In this document: piece after piece, positions 16,981 through 25,825 of the stretch
Layout: every line of letters begins with the position of its first letter
How positions within the stretch are numbered: position 1 is the stretch's first letter
Assembly (NCBI GenBank): GCA_030428945.1
Contig: JAUIEC010000021.1
Coordinates: forward strand, 1 to 64,000
Source: Phycisphaerae bacterium
GTDB taxonomy: Bacteria; Planctomycetota; Phycisphaerae; UBA1845; Fen-1342
Length of the DNA: 64,000 bases
Reading direction: 5' to 3'
Position numbers and translations under genes: made by a program
The notes under the pieces: model-generated
Told to the model about the DNA's origin: nothing
The model's database searches: none
Seen by the model: the letters and a program-made list of their open reading frames with translations, nothing else

Positions 16981-17115
16981 CGAGCGAAGCGAGCGGAAGG
17001 GTGGGGGACTGCGTTGGATTCCGCCAACGGTCGGAACGGCCACGCGGTGCGGCATCGACGCTCGCGGCGTTGCGGGTCGATGGAAACGCCGCGGCCGCGT
17101 CGATGACGCACCCCA
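16968..17115 (+). repeat. Composite palindromic repeat, copy 5 (best inner stem)
   Basis: The first hairpin pairs 16968-16977 with 16997-17006 (one mismatch). The core arms are 17046-17061 and 17097-17112. The inner stem CGCGGCGTT (17063-17071) and AACGCCGCG (17085-17093) is a perfect 9-base pairing. The copy sits between two convergent genes, the S41 protease and pnkp. Confidence 0.85.
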
Positions 17116-17178
17116 CGCCCCCGCGGGGGACGGAATGCATCGCACAATCGGCCATGCCACCCGAAAACAACGCGGCAA

Positions 17179-19761
17179 TCACAGACGCGGATCGACCGGT
17201 TCGCTCTCCAGCGCCAGCACGCCGAACACGCACTCGTGCACGCGGCGCAGCGGGTCCTTGCGCACGAACCGCTGCAGGCCTTCGAGACCCAGCGCGAACT
17301 CCCGCAACGCCAGCGACTGCTTGTGACGCAGCCCCCGCTGCCGCAGACGGTCCAGGTGCCCGGCAAGCAGGTACTCCGGACCGTAGATGATCCGCAGGTA
17401 CTCCGGCCCGCGGCACTTCACCGCCGGTTGCAGCAGACCCCGAGGACCCCGGGCCACGAACGCGAGCGGCTTGACCACCATCCCCTCACCGCCCGCATCC
17501 GTCTTCTCCTCCCACCAGGCCGTCGCCCCGGCGCAGTCGTCCGCATCGGTCAGGTCCACCACCCGGTGCCCGGTCGCCAGCAGCAGGTCATCGTCCGCCG
17601 CCAGTTCCGCCAGCGTCCCCATGTGCCACAGGTGATCGCGATCCGTGTGCACCCGACCCTCGCTCGCCAGCAGATGGAACGGCGCCAGTCGCAGATCATC
17701 CAGCCCCGTCACCGGCCAGCAGTAACTCCGATAGGCCCGCGTGTATGCCGCGACCGCCGCCTGCCGGGCCCGCTGGGTCCGCAGCACGTCCGCGACCTCT
17801 TCCGAGCCGTCCCGGTCGGCGATCGCTTCGAGCGTCGGCACCGTCGCCGCGAGCGCTGCCTGGGCGGCGCTGCCGACCGCCGCGTACTGGTCGCGCAGCA
17901 GGCCCTGCGCCTTGGCCGACCACGGCATCAGTTCGCAGTCCAGGCACAGCCAGGTCGTCTCGAGTCGCGCCCACAGGTCCGCCCGCGTCGCGGCCGCACG
18001 CACGCGCTCCAGCAGGTCGGCTTCCAGTGAGGCATCGTCAAAGAACCGCCGGCCGGTCCGGGTGTAGACGATCCCGCTCTCGCCCGGCGGCGCGGCGAAC
18101 CGCTGCCGGGCCGCGTCCGCATCGCGGCAGACGATCACGACCGCCCGCGAGCCCATGTGCTTCTCTTCACAGATCACCCGGTCCACGCCGCTGCTGCGAT
18201 AAGCGTCCAGCGCCTCGGCCGGGTGCTCCAGCAGGTTCGCCGCCGTCGAGGTCCGGCACGGCGACATCGTCGGCGGCAGGTAGATCAGCCAGTGCGGGTC
18301 GGCCGCGAAACGACTGATCACCTCCAGCGCCGCGGCCGCGTTCTCGGCTCGAATCGTGACGTTCGGCAGCAGGGCGGTGTCGATGATCCGCTTGCCGGTC
18401 ACGTCCGCCAGGTCCAGCATGTCGTCGTGCTGCTGCTGCGCCGAGCGGGCGTCATCCGAGTCCCGCTGCAGGAACGGCCGGACCGACGGGGCGTACTCGT
18501 CCGCGGCCGGCACCGAGACCAGTTCGCGCTCGGGATAGCGCAGCGCGCTCAGGCGGCCGCCGAAGACGCACCCGGTGTCGATGCAGATGGTGTTGTTGAG
18601 CCACTCGGCCTCGGGCGTCGGCGTGTGCCCGTAGACCACCAGGGCCCGCCCGCGGTACTCGGCCGCCCAGTTGAAGCGGACCGGCAGGCCGAACTCGTCG
18701 GTCTCTCCGGTGGTCTCGCCGTACAGGCAGAACTCGCGGACCTTGCCGGAACCGCGGCCCTGCATCTCCTCGCGCAGCCCGGCGTGGGCGACGACCAGGC
18801 GCCCGCCGTCCAGCACGTAGTGACTGACGAGTCCGTCGAGGAACGAGCGGACCTCTTCGAGGAAGGCGGGCGCTTCGGGTTCAAGCTGTTCCAGCGTGGC
18901 GGCCAGTCCGTGCCGAACCTGCACGGTCCTGCCGTTCAGTTTGCGCAGCAGCTTGACGTCGTGATTGCCCGGCACGCACAGAGCCTGGCCGGCCGCGACC
19001 AGTTGCATGACCAGGCGCAGCACCGCGGGCGAGTCGGGGCCGCGATCGACCAGGTCGCCGAGAAAGACCGGCCGTCGGGGCACGCCATCGGTCGTGGGCG
19101 GCGTCACCTGGCAGGTGCCACGTGGAGCGCCGGGGCGCGGCTGGATCTCGTAGCCCAGTTCCTGCAGCAGGGCGAGCAGTTCGTTGTAGCAGCCGTGCAC
19201 GTCGCCGATGATGTCGAACGGTCCCCGCTCGCCGCGCCTGTCGTTCCACAGCGGCGTGCGGGTCACTTCGACCGAGTCGGTCTGTTCGAGCGACTCCAGC
19301 ACCCAGACATGCCGGAAACCCTCGCGCCGCAGGCCGCGCAGCCCGCGCCGCAGCGCGGTCCGCTGCCGCCGGATCACGTGCGGGCCGAAGTCACGGTCCG
19401 TGCGCAGGATGTTGCGTTCGTGGCAGACGCGTTCCGGCAGGTCGAGCACGATCGCGACCGGCAGGCAGTGGTAGCTGCGCGCCAGGTCGACGTACCGCCG
19501 GCGGTCTTCGGGGTGCACGTTGGTCGCATCGACCACCGTCAGCAGGCCGCGCTGCAGGCGTTTGCCGACGATGTAGTGCAGCAGGTCGAAGGCATCGGCG
19601 GTCGCCGCCTGGTTGTTCTCATCGTCCGAGACGATCCCGCGGCAGGCATCCGACGAGACGACTTCGGTCGCACGGAAGAAACGCCGCGCGAAGGTCGACT
19701 TGCCGGAACCCGAGGCGCCGATCAGGACTACCAGGGACAGTTGGGGCAGGTCGATGATCAT
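17179..19761 (-). CDS. pnkp: Polynucleotide kinase-phosphatase-ligase of RNA repair (Pnkp)
   Basis: This 860-aa three-domain enzyme carries a 5'-OH kinase with P-loop GASGSGKST (residues 15-23). A metallophosphatase domain follows, with GDVHG (186-190), GDLVDRG (235-241) and GNHD (265-268). The C-terminal adenylyltransferase/ligase has the motif EKHMGSR and nucleophile Lys534. Bacterial Pnkp heals and seals RNA cut by ribotoxins and needs Hen1 for sealing (family knowledge). Its ATG overlaps the hen1 stop by four bases, so the pair is one operon. All key motifs are intact. A composite repeat follows its 3' end. Confidence 0.95.
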   Translation of the reverse strand: MIIDLPQLSLVVLIGASGSGKSTFARRFFRATEVVSSDACRGIVSDDENNQAATADAFDLLHYIVGKRLQRGLLTVVDATNVHPEDRRRYVDLARSYHCLPVAIVLDLPERVCHERNILRTDRDFGPHVIRRQRTALRRGLRGLRREGFRHVWVLESLEQTDSVEVTRTPLWNDRRGERGPFDIIGDVHGCYNELLALLQELGYEIQPRPGAPRGTCQVTPPTTDGVPRRPVFLGDLVDRGPDSPAVLRLVMQLVAAGQALCVPGNHDVKLLRKLNGRTVQVRHGLAATLEQLEPEAPAFLEEVRSFLDGLVSHYVLDGGRLVVAHAGLREEMQGRGSGKVREFCLYGETTGETDEFGLPVRFNWAAEYRGRALVVYGHTPTPEAEWLNNTICIDTGCVFGGRLSALRYPERELVSVPAADEYAPSVRPFLQRDSDDARSAQQQHDDMLDLADVTGKRIIDTALLPNVTIRAENAAAALEVISRFAADPHWLIYLPPTMSPCRTSTAANLLEHPAEALDAYRSSGVDRVICEEKHMGSRAVVIVCRDADAARQRFAAPPGESGIVYTRTGRRFFDDASLEADLLERVRAAATRADLWARLETTWLCLDCELMPWSAKAQGLLRDQYAAVGSAAQAALAATVPTLEAIADRDGSEEVADVLRTQRARQAAVAAYTRAYRSYCWPVTGLDDLRLAPFHLLASEGRVHTDRDHLWHMGTLAELAADDDLLLATGHRVVDLTDADDCAGATAWWEEKTDAGGEGMVVKPLAFVARGPRGLLQPAVKCRGPEYLRIIYGPEYLLAGHLDRLRQRGLRHKQSLALREFALGLEGLQRFVRKDPLRRVHECVFGVLALESEPVDPRL

Positions 19762-21182
19762 CTCGGTGCATCCTCGGCGTCGTTGCGCTCGAAGATCGCC
19801 ATCTGGGTGGGCGGCCCGACCTCGGGATCGTCATCGCCGATCGGCAGGAACCGGACGGCGTACCCGAACGCGCCCGCGGTGCGCTCGGCCCACCCGCGGA
19901 ACTCCGCCCGGGTCCACTCGAACCGGTGGTCCCGGTGCCGCAGCGCTCCGCCCGGCAGCGAGTCCCAACGGACATTGTACGCGCGATTGGGCGTCGTCAG
20001 CACGACCGTGCCCGGCCGGGCGAACGCGAACAGCGCCCGTTCGAACGCGGGCAGGCGCGGCGGGTCGAGGTGCTCGATCACCTCGACCACCGCCGCCGCG
20101 TCGAAGCCCGCCAGGCCCGCGTCGCGGTAGGTCAGGGCGCCCTGCCGCAGCGTGATCCGCTGCCGCTGCTTCTCCGGCAACCGGTCCAGCTTCAGCCGGG
20201 CCGCCGCCCGCTCGAGGGCCCGGTGCGAGACGTCGACGCCGACGATCCGGGTGAACTGCCGCGCGCCCAGCAGGTCCCGCAGCAGGTTGCCCTCGCCGCA
20301 GCCCAGGTCCAGCACGCTCCGCGCGCCGCTGGCCTTCAGGGCGGCCAGCACGGCCCCCATCCGCTGCGTGTTGAGGCGCAACGGGCGCTCGATCCGCTCT
20401 TCCTCGTGGTCACGCTGCGCGCCCGTGGCGTCCGGATCGGGGTCGTCGTCACCCGCCAGTCGGGCGAGCGCGTCGCGCGTCAGCCGCCGGCGGTACTTCA
20501 GGTAGCGATCGGCGATCTGCTCCCGCGCGGGATGGTCGCCCAGCCAGTCACGCCCGCGGGCCAGCAGCTTGTCGACCTCGTCCGGGCCGACCCAGTAGTG
20601 CTTGTCGTTGTCCAGCACCGGGATCAGCACGTACAGGTGCCGCAGCAGGTGCCGCAGCGGGATCGTCTGCGCCAGCGTCACCGTGTGGTAATGCCCGGGG
20701 CCCCACTCGGGGAACTGCTCGTCCAGCGGGTGGGCCGTGGCCGCCACCTCGTAACCCAGCGGCGCGAACAGGCGCTCGAGCAGGTCGACCCCGCCCCGCA
20801 CCGGCACGACCGACAGCGTCGCCCGCAGCGGCAGCGGCGTCTCGACCAGTTCCGGACGCTCCTTGCTGCGCCCGTTCATCGCGGTCGAAAACAGCGCGTT
20901 CAGCGCCACGCTCATGAACGAGGACGCCACGTACGGCCGGTCGTTGACGTACTGGTCCAGGCTCCGCCGATTCCCGCTCGGGCCGCGCCGGTTCCGTACC
21001 AGCCCGATCGGATCGACCTCCAGCAGCACCGCCACCCGGCAGCGCTCCGCGTCGGCCACCGGGTAGTAGACATGCGCCCGCCCGAAACTCAGGTCGAACG
21101 TCTGCAGCCGGGCCGGGTTCTTGTGCAGCAGGTACCCGATGTCCGTCGCCGGTGCGTAGGTTGTCTCGATTTCCAGCAGCAT
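19758..21182 (-). CDS. hen1: 3'-terminal RNA ribose 2'-O-methyltransferase Hen1
   Basis: This 474-aa protein has an N-terminal Hen1-specific domain (to about residue 240), needed to activate the Pnkp ligase, and a C-terminal SAM methyltransferase. The latter shows VLDLGCGEGNLLRDLL at about residues 289-304 and a metal-site-like EVIEHLD at about 365. It methylates the 2'-OH at the break before sealing, so the repaired RNA resists a second cut. I see no clear ribosome binding site before the ATG at 21182. No toxin gene lies next to it, so the damage it answers is unknown. Confidence 0.93.
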   Translation of the reverse strand: MLLEIETTYAPATDIGYLLHKNPARLQTFDLSFGRAHVYYPVADAERCRVAVLLEVDPIGLVRNRRGPSGNRRSLDQYVNDRPYVASSFMSVALNALFSTAMNGRSKERPELVETPLPLRATLSVVPVRGGVDLLERLFAPLGYEVAATAHPLDEQFPEWGPGHYHTVTLAQTIPLRHLLRHLYVLIPVLDNDKHYWVGPDEVDKLLARGRDWLGDHPAREQIADRYLKYRRRLTRDALARLAGDDDPDPDATGAQRDHEEERIERPLRLNTQRMGAVLAALKASGARSVLDLGCGEGNLLRDLLGARQFTRIVGVDVSHRALERAAARLKLDRLPEKQRQRITLRQGALTYRDAGLAGFDAAAVVEVIEHLDPPRLPAFERALFAFARPGTVVLTTPNRAYNVRWDSLPGGALRHRDHRFEWTRAEFRGWAERTAGAFGYAVRFLPIGDDDPEVGPPTQMAIFERNDAEDAPR

Positions 21183-21189
21183 CGTGCGC

Positions 21190-21216
21190 CAAACAAGTAA
21201 GCAGTGAGCAGGTGAG
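21190..21216 (+). repeat. Short class B octamer run
   Basis: Units such as ACAAGTAAGCAG and GAGCAGGTGAGC lie just upstream of hen1, reading on the plus strand. This is the only sign of structure in the 118-base gap. Confidence 0.45.
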
Positions 21217-21300
21217 CCGGCGCGCGGAGATTCGCCGACGGGGACCGCGCCGGAGTGGACCGGGCGGCCTGTTTCCTTCAGCCCCCGGCGTCCTGGCGAT

Positions 21301-22650
21301 TCACGATCCGGCGGAGTCCAGGCCGGAGGCCGCCTTGACCCGGTCGATCAGGTCACGGGCGGTCGGCTCGTCCTCCGCCTCGGCCATGATCCGGATGATC
21401 GGTTCCGTGTTCGAGGCCCGCACGTGCACCCAGCCCGCGTCGAAGTCGACCCGCGTGCCGTCCACCGTGCTGAGCTTCTCGCTGGCGAACGCCTCGGCCA
21501 CCTTGCCGGTCGCCGCGTCGATCCGCTCCCGCGGGCACTCGAACTTCTCCTTGATCATCGCGTACCGCGGCAGGTCGTCGACCAGCGCGGAGATCGGGTG
21601 CCCGGTCGCGGCCATCGCCTGCAGCACGAAACTCATCGCCGAGAGGCTGTCGCGGACCCACGAGATCCGCGGGTCGATCACGCCGCCGTTGCCTTCGCCG
21701 CCCAGCACCGCGTTGTGTTCGAGCATGCCGGTCGCCACGTTGGCTTCGCCGACCGCGGTCCGGATCACCGGCACGTGATAGCGGGCCGCGATCGCGTCGA
21801 TCAGCCGCGACGTGCTCAGGTTGGCCGCCACCGGCCCCGGCCGGCGGGCCAGCACCGAGGCGACCGACAGCGCCAGCGTGTACTCCTCGCCGATGAACGT
21901 CCCGTCGCCGTCGACGATCGCGAGCCGATCCGCATCCGGATCCTGGGCGAAGCCGGCCGCGGCGCTGTGCTTGCGGACCGCCGCGCACAGATCGGTCAGG
22001 TTCTCGGCGATCGGCTCGGGCGTGTGGGCGAAGTTGCCGTCGGGTGTCCCGTTCAGGTGGATCACCTCGCAGCCGACCGATTCGAGGAACTGTCGGCCGA
22101 ACTCGCAGCCGGCTCCGTTGACGCTGTCGAGCACGATCTTCGCGCCGCGCAGCGGGGCCAGGTCGACCTCGATCGCGTCGAGGACCGCCTGCATGTGTCG
22201 CCGCCCGGCATCGCGGTCGCGGGTGACCGGTTGAAAGCCGCTGGTGATCCGCGTCGGGTTGGCGGCCTGGAGCAGTTCCCTGATCCGTCCGGCCTTGTTC
22301 GGATCGGGGGCGACGCCGCGTTCGTCGAGGAACTTGATCCCGTTCCACTGGGCGGGGTTGTGGCTGGCGGTGATGATGGCGCCGCCGTCGAAGCCGCCGG
22401 TGCGGATCGCGTGTCCGACGGTCGGGGTCATCGCGATGCCGACCCGGGTGACTTCGCACCCGGTCGCCAGCAGTCCGGCCTCGAGGGCGTCCATGAACAG
22501 TTCGCCGCTGGGGCGCGAGTCGCGTCCCAGCACGAGTCGCCCGCCGCCGAGGAAGGTTCCGTAGGCTTCGCCGGCCCGCAGGGCGAGTTCGGGGGTCAGG
22601 GTCTCGTTGATCAGTCCGCGGATACCGGAGACGCCGATCATCAGCGACAT
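21301..22650 (-). CDS. Phosphohexomutase (phosphoglucosamine/phosphomannomutase family)
   Basis: This 449-aa alpha-D-phosphohexomutase has the phosphoserine loop TASHNP (Ser96), metal loop DPDADR, sugar-specificity loop GEGNGG and a C-terminal phosphate-binding RASNTEPIIR. The N-terminus reads GVSGIRG rather than the GTDGIRG of classical GlmM, so I leave the substrate open between glucosamine-, mannose- and glucose-phosphate. The ATG at 22650 has GGAGGG about ten bases upstream; the longer frame to 22770 lacks support. Confidence 0.9.
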   Translation of the reverse strand: MSLMIGVSGIRGLINETLTPELALRAGEAYGTFLGGGRLVLGRDSRPSGELFMDALEAGLLATGCEVTRVGIAMTPTVGHAIRTGGFDGGAIITASHNPAQWNGIKFLDERGVAPDPNKAGRIRELLQAANPTRITSGFQPVTRDRDAGRRHMQAVLDAIEVDLAPLRGAKIVLDSVNGAGCEFGRQFLESVGCEVIHLNGTPDGNFAHTPEPIAENLTDLCAAVRKHSAAAGFAQDPDADRLAIVDGDGTFIGEEYTLALSVASVLARRPGPVAANLSTSRLIDAIAARYHVPVIRTAVGEANVATGMLEHNAVLGGEGNGGVIDPRISWVRDSLSAMSFVLQAMAATGHPISALVDDLPRYAMIKEKFECPRERIDAATGKVAEAFASEKLSTVDGTRVDFDAGWVHVRASNTEPIIRIMAEAEDEPTARDLIDRVKAASGLDSAGS

Positions 22651-22809
22651 CGGGGGTTCCCTCCAAACCGACGGCAGCATGCCATCGCAGCGGGTAAGGT
22701 CGCGGCGGCGGGGCGGGCTGTCAAACGCAGGTCGCCGGGTCGGGATCTTCCGATAAGAACGGGCATTCAAGGCAGTTGACGGATTTCCGTCTCAAAACGC
22801 ACAACTTCC

Positions 22810-22838
22810 TTGTCTCGTGCTACTTACATGCATAGAAT
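22810..22838 (+). promoter_or_regulatory. Sigma70-like promoter
   Basis: TTGTCT (22810-22815) and TAGAAT (22833-22838) are separated by 17 bases. The predicted transcript would start near 22845 and carry a 150-base leader to the gene at 22995. The leader shows no further feature I can name. Confidence 0.5.
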
Positions 22839-22994
22839 TCGACGTCTTGGAGGGTTCCGAAGCATGGGTACTGCCGCGGATGAACTTTCCCCTCGCCTTC
22901 CGCGGTGACCGACTTCAACACCACGTCTTGACCGACCATCTGCAGCGGTTCTGCGCGCGGGTGTTGGGGCGGTGTCGAGAAAGAGAGGCCTGCA

Positions 22995-23645
22995 ATGGCG
23001 CCACGGGAGCGCGACGTCCTGGTGGACCTGTGTGTCCAGAAGGAATATCTGTCGGGTGGTCAGCAATGCTGCAACGCGGAAGCGATTCGCGGCAACCTGC
23101 GGCGCCTGATCGCCTTCGCCCGCCTTCGCAAACTGCCCGTGCTCAGTTGCGTCGACGAGAGCTTCCCGCCGCCGAACGGACACAAGCTGTTCGACCCCCC
23201 GGCGCACGGGGCACCCGACTCCGGCCGCCCGGCTTTCGCCCGACTCGCGAATCACACGCGGATTCAGTCCGACAACCACCTGTGTGTTTCACTCGATATC
23301 TTCCGCCAGTTCCAGCACGTGATCCTGACCAAGGTCCACTACGACCCGTTCACCAATCCGAAACTCGATCGCCTGCTGACCGAACTGCCGCAGAAACACT
23401 TCGTCGTCTACGGCCTGCCGGTCGAAACCAGCGTCCGCATCCTGGTCCTCGGCCTGCTCCGCCGGAACCGCGAGGTGACCCTGATCTCCGACGCCTCCGG
23501 CTACTGGTCCGAACAGGAAGCCTCGATGGTCATGCGACAGATGAACGTCAAGGGCTGCCACGTCAAGACCACCGCCGAATACATCAGCGAAGCCAACACG
23601 AGGCTGCTCCGCCGCCCCCACTTCGGCGGCCGCTCGGTCGCCTGA
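22995..23645 (+). CDS. Isochorismatase-fold protein with Ser at the catalytic Cys position
   Basis: This 216-aa protein has the isochorismatase/nicotinamidase fold: an N-terminal Asp (Asp11, LVDLCVQKEY), Lys113 in ILTKVHYDPF, and the signature loop YGLPVETSVRILVLGLLRR. In active cysteine hydrolases this loop reads like CGLATDVCVKFTALDA. Here Ser146 stands where the catalytic Cys should be. The protein may be a pseudoenzyme, a binding protein or a changed catalyst. AGAGAGG precedes the ATG. The gene stands alone between minus-strand neighbours, so no pathway can be inferred. Confidence 0.75.
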   Translation: MAPRERDVLVDLCVQKEYLSGGQQCCNAEAIRGNLRRLIAFARLRKLPVLSCVDESFPPPNGHKLFDPPAHGAPDSGRPAFARLANHTRIQSDNHLCVSLDIFRQFQHVILTKVHYDPFTNPKLDRLLTELPQKHFVVYGLPVETSVRILVLGLLRRNREVTLISDASGYWSEQEASMVMRQMNVKGCHVKTTAEYISEANTRLLRRPHFGGRSVA

Positions 23646-23656
23646 ACGTTCGTTCG

Positions 23657-23688
23657 GTGAAAAAGTGAACGTGTGAAGGAGTGCAAAC
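23657..23688 (+). repeat. Octamer array, class C (GTGAANNN type)
   Basis: Four units, GTGAAAAA, GTGAACGT, GTGAAGGA and GTGCAAAC, start 12 bases after the stop codon at 23645 and read in the gene's sense. A matching array lies on the minus strand at 34410-34441. Confidence 0.65.
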
Positions 23689-23698
23689 GGAGGGAACC

Positions 23699-23746
23699 CC
23701 GAAACACGGCGCCTCTCTCCCACCCACGTGGCGCCTCACGTTTCGG
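23699..23746. terminator. Imperfect hairpin between convergent genes
   Basis: CCGAAAC...GGCGCC on the left pairs with GGCGCC...GTTTCGG on the right, with small bulges. The hairpin lies between the isochorismatase-fold gene and the convergent Bat cluster and could end transcription from both sides. No U-run follows. Confidence 0.4.
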
Positions 23747-23789
23747 TAAGCAGGTGACCAAGGACCTGTTCCCTGTTCCCTTCCCCCAG

Positions 23790-24767
23790 CTACCAGTCTT
23801 TCTCGACCGGTTGATGCCGGGCGGCTTCGCGGGCCCGCAGGGCGGCACGGCGCTGTTGTTCGGCGTCGCGGATCCGTTGCAGCAACCGTTCCGCTTCCTC
23901 TTGCGACAGGCGTAGCGGCTGCGCCTGCTGCGGCGAGTCGGACTCGGTGGATTCGGACGGCTGGGGCTCGGGCTGCTGCGGCGCGCCGTCCTGCTGCGGT
24001 TCGGGTTCCTCGCCGGGCTGTTCCGAGGTTTCGTCCTGCTCACCGTCCTCCCGCTCCGACGGGTCCTGCTGGCCGCCCTGGTCGGACGGCTCCTGCTCGG
24101 AGGCGTCGTCCTGGTCCGACTGCTCGTCGTCGGACTGCCCGGACTCCTCGCCTTCGTTGTTCTGCGACTCGCTGTTCTGCTCGCCCTCTTCCGACTGCTC
24201 CCCGTCCTCGCCTTCCTCGCCGTCCGGGTCTTCGCTCGGCTGCGACTCCGGACTCTGCTCGGACTGCTCCTCGAGCTGCTTCCGGAAGCGGGCCGCCAGT
24301 TCCAGGTTCGCCCGGGCGTTCTCGAGCGTCGGGTCCAGCCGCAACGCATCCCGGTAGTTCGCGATCGCCCGGTCGAGCAGCTCCAGCGGATTCCCGCGGT
24401 CCCCGGCTTCCGCGCCCTCGGCCGGTGGCTGGGCCGCCGCGAGCGCGTCCTGGTAGTCGCAGTTGCCCAGGTTGTAGCGGACCTGGGCTTCGAACGCGGC
24501 GTCGCCCCGGCTGGCGATCCGCGTCCAGAGTTCGCGGGCCTCGTCCAGCCGCCCCAGCTTGAACGCGGCCGCCGCCTGGTTGTGCTGCAGATCCAGGGCG
24601 AAGGCCGGCGCGGCCGTCGTGTCGACCTGCTGATAGGCTTCCCAGGCCTGATCGTAGCGACCGGCCTCGAAGTGCTCGTTGCCGATGCGGATCTGGTCGC
24701 GCGGATCCCCGGCCCGGGCGGGCAGGGCGGCGGCCAGCAGCGGCAACATCAGCCAGAGCGTCTTCAT
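23790..24767 (-). CDS. Exported TPR protein with acidic low-complexity tail (BatC-like)
   Basis: This 325-aa protein has a signal peptide (LWLMLPLLAAALPARA), two or three TPR-like helical repeats (about residues 25-165, for example GNEHFEAGRYDQAWEAYQQV), and a Glu/Gln/Ser/Asp-rich low-complexity region (about 170-290). A basic helical end follows. The layout matches BatC proteins of Bat clusters. Its ATG overlaps the preceding VWA gene by four bases. It is the last of five coupled genes. The low-complexity part carries no motif that I can assign. Confidence 0.75.
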   Translation of the reverse strand: MKTLWLMLPLLAAALPARAGDPRDQIRIGNEHFEAGRYDQAWEAYQQVDTTAAPAFALDLQHNQAAAAFKLGRLDEARELWTRIASRGDAAFEAQVRYNLGNCDYQDALAAAQPPAEGAEAGDRGNPLELLDRAIANYRDALRLDPTLENARANLELAARFRKQLEEQSEQSPESQPSEDPDGEEGEDGEQSEEGEQNSESQNNEGEESGQSDDEQSDQDDASEQEPSDQGGQQDPSEREDGEQDETSEQPGEEPEPQQDGAPQQPEPQPSESTESDSPQQAQPLRLSQEEAERLLQRIRDAEQQRRAALRAREAARHQPVEKDW

Positions 24768-25813
24768 GCGGCGGCCTCCTGCTGTTCGGTCAGGCGGATC
24801 GTCGCCCGGCGCGGCGGTCCGTCGCGCAGGAACGAGTCGATCAGCAGCGCCAGCAGTGCGATCACGGCGAACGGATGGTACCGCGAGGGCTGCTGGGTCT
24901 TCTCGACCTCGGTCCGCTGCTGGAACTCGAGCGAGTTGACGATCTGCCGGTAGATCTCGCCCAGGTCGAAGTCGCGCGTCCCGACGCCGAGGAACGCGTT
25001 CAGCCCCGACGCGGCCGCGACGCGCCGCAGATCGTCGAAGTTGGCCCGCGTCCAGACGATCCGGCCGTCGTATCTCTGGTAGTCGCCGTCGGCCGTCGGG
25101 ATCCGGGCACCCTCGCGTTCGTCACCGAGGGCGAGGGTCACGACCGGCACCTGCCGATCCTCCCAGAGCGCCTTGGCGGCCTCGACCGGGAAGCTCTTCT
25201 GGTCCTCGCCGTCGGTGATCAGGACGACGAGTCGGCTGGTATCGACCGCGTCGTCGAACGACAGTTGCGCCAGGCGGATCGCATCGCCGATCAGCGTGCC
25301 GCCGCGGGCCGCGCTGCGGGTCGTCACGTCCTCGAGCGCCAGGCGGAAGAAGCCGTAGTCGTTGGTCAGCGGGCAACTGAGCGTCGGCGTTCCGGCGAAC
25401 GTGATCAGCCCGATCCGGTCGCCGCCAAGGGCCGGCAGCAGGTCGTCGCGGATCGACAGGCGGGCACGTTCGAGCCGGTTGGGAATCAGGTCGGTCGCCA
25501 GCATCGACCGCGAGACGTCCAGCAGCACCAGCACATCGATCGCCCGGGTCGTGAAGCGCTCCTCGGCCTCGCCCCAGCGGGGGTGCAGGATCGCGGCCAC
25601 CAGCGCGACCAGGCAGGTGACCATCAATGCCAGGCGGGCGATCGGGCGCGTCCAGGTCGGACGCGGCGCGATCTTCGCCAGCAGGCCCGACGAGGCGAAG
25701 CGGCGCAGGGCCTGCCGCCGCTGCCAGATCGCCCAGCCGCCGGCCAGGCCGACCAGCAGCACGACCCACAGCAGGTGCAGGTAGCGCAGATCATCAAAGT
25801 GCACGGCCGACAC
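24764..25813 (-). CDS. VWA-domain membrane protein (BatB-like)
   Basis: This 349-aa protein has two N-terminal membrane helices (about 10-28 and 60-78), a von Willebrand factor A domain with MIDAS motif DVSRSM and later Thr/Asp positions (LITDGEDQKSF), and a C-terminal helix (FAVIALLALLIDSFL). The order TM-TM-VWA-TM is that of BatA/BatB. Together with the next VWA gene it probably forms a metal-dependent envelope complex. The function of Bat clusters is still debated (stress or oxygen tolerance in some bacteria). Confidence 0.85.
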   Translation of the reverse strand: MSAVHFDDLRYLHLLWVVLLVGLAGGWAIWQRRQALRRFASSGLLAKIAPRPTWTRPIARLALMVTCLVALVAAILHPRWGEAEERFTTRAIDVLVLLDVSRSMLATDLIPNRLERARLSIRDDLLPALGGDRIGLITFAGTPTLSCPLTNDYGFFRLALEDVTTRSAARGGTLIGDAIRLAQLSFDDAVDTSRLVVLITDGEDQKSFPVEAAKALWEDRQVPVVTLALGDEREGARIPTADGDYQRYDGRIVWTRANFDDLRRVAAASGLNAFLGVGTRDFDLGEIYRQIVNSLEFQQRTEVEKTQQPSRYHPFAVIALLALLIDSFLRDGPPRRATIRLTEQQEAAA

Positions 25814-25825
25814 CGGGTCCTCCTG

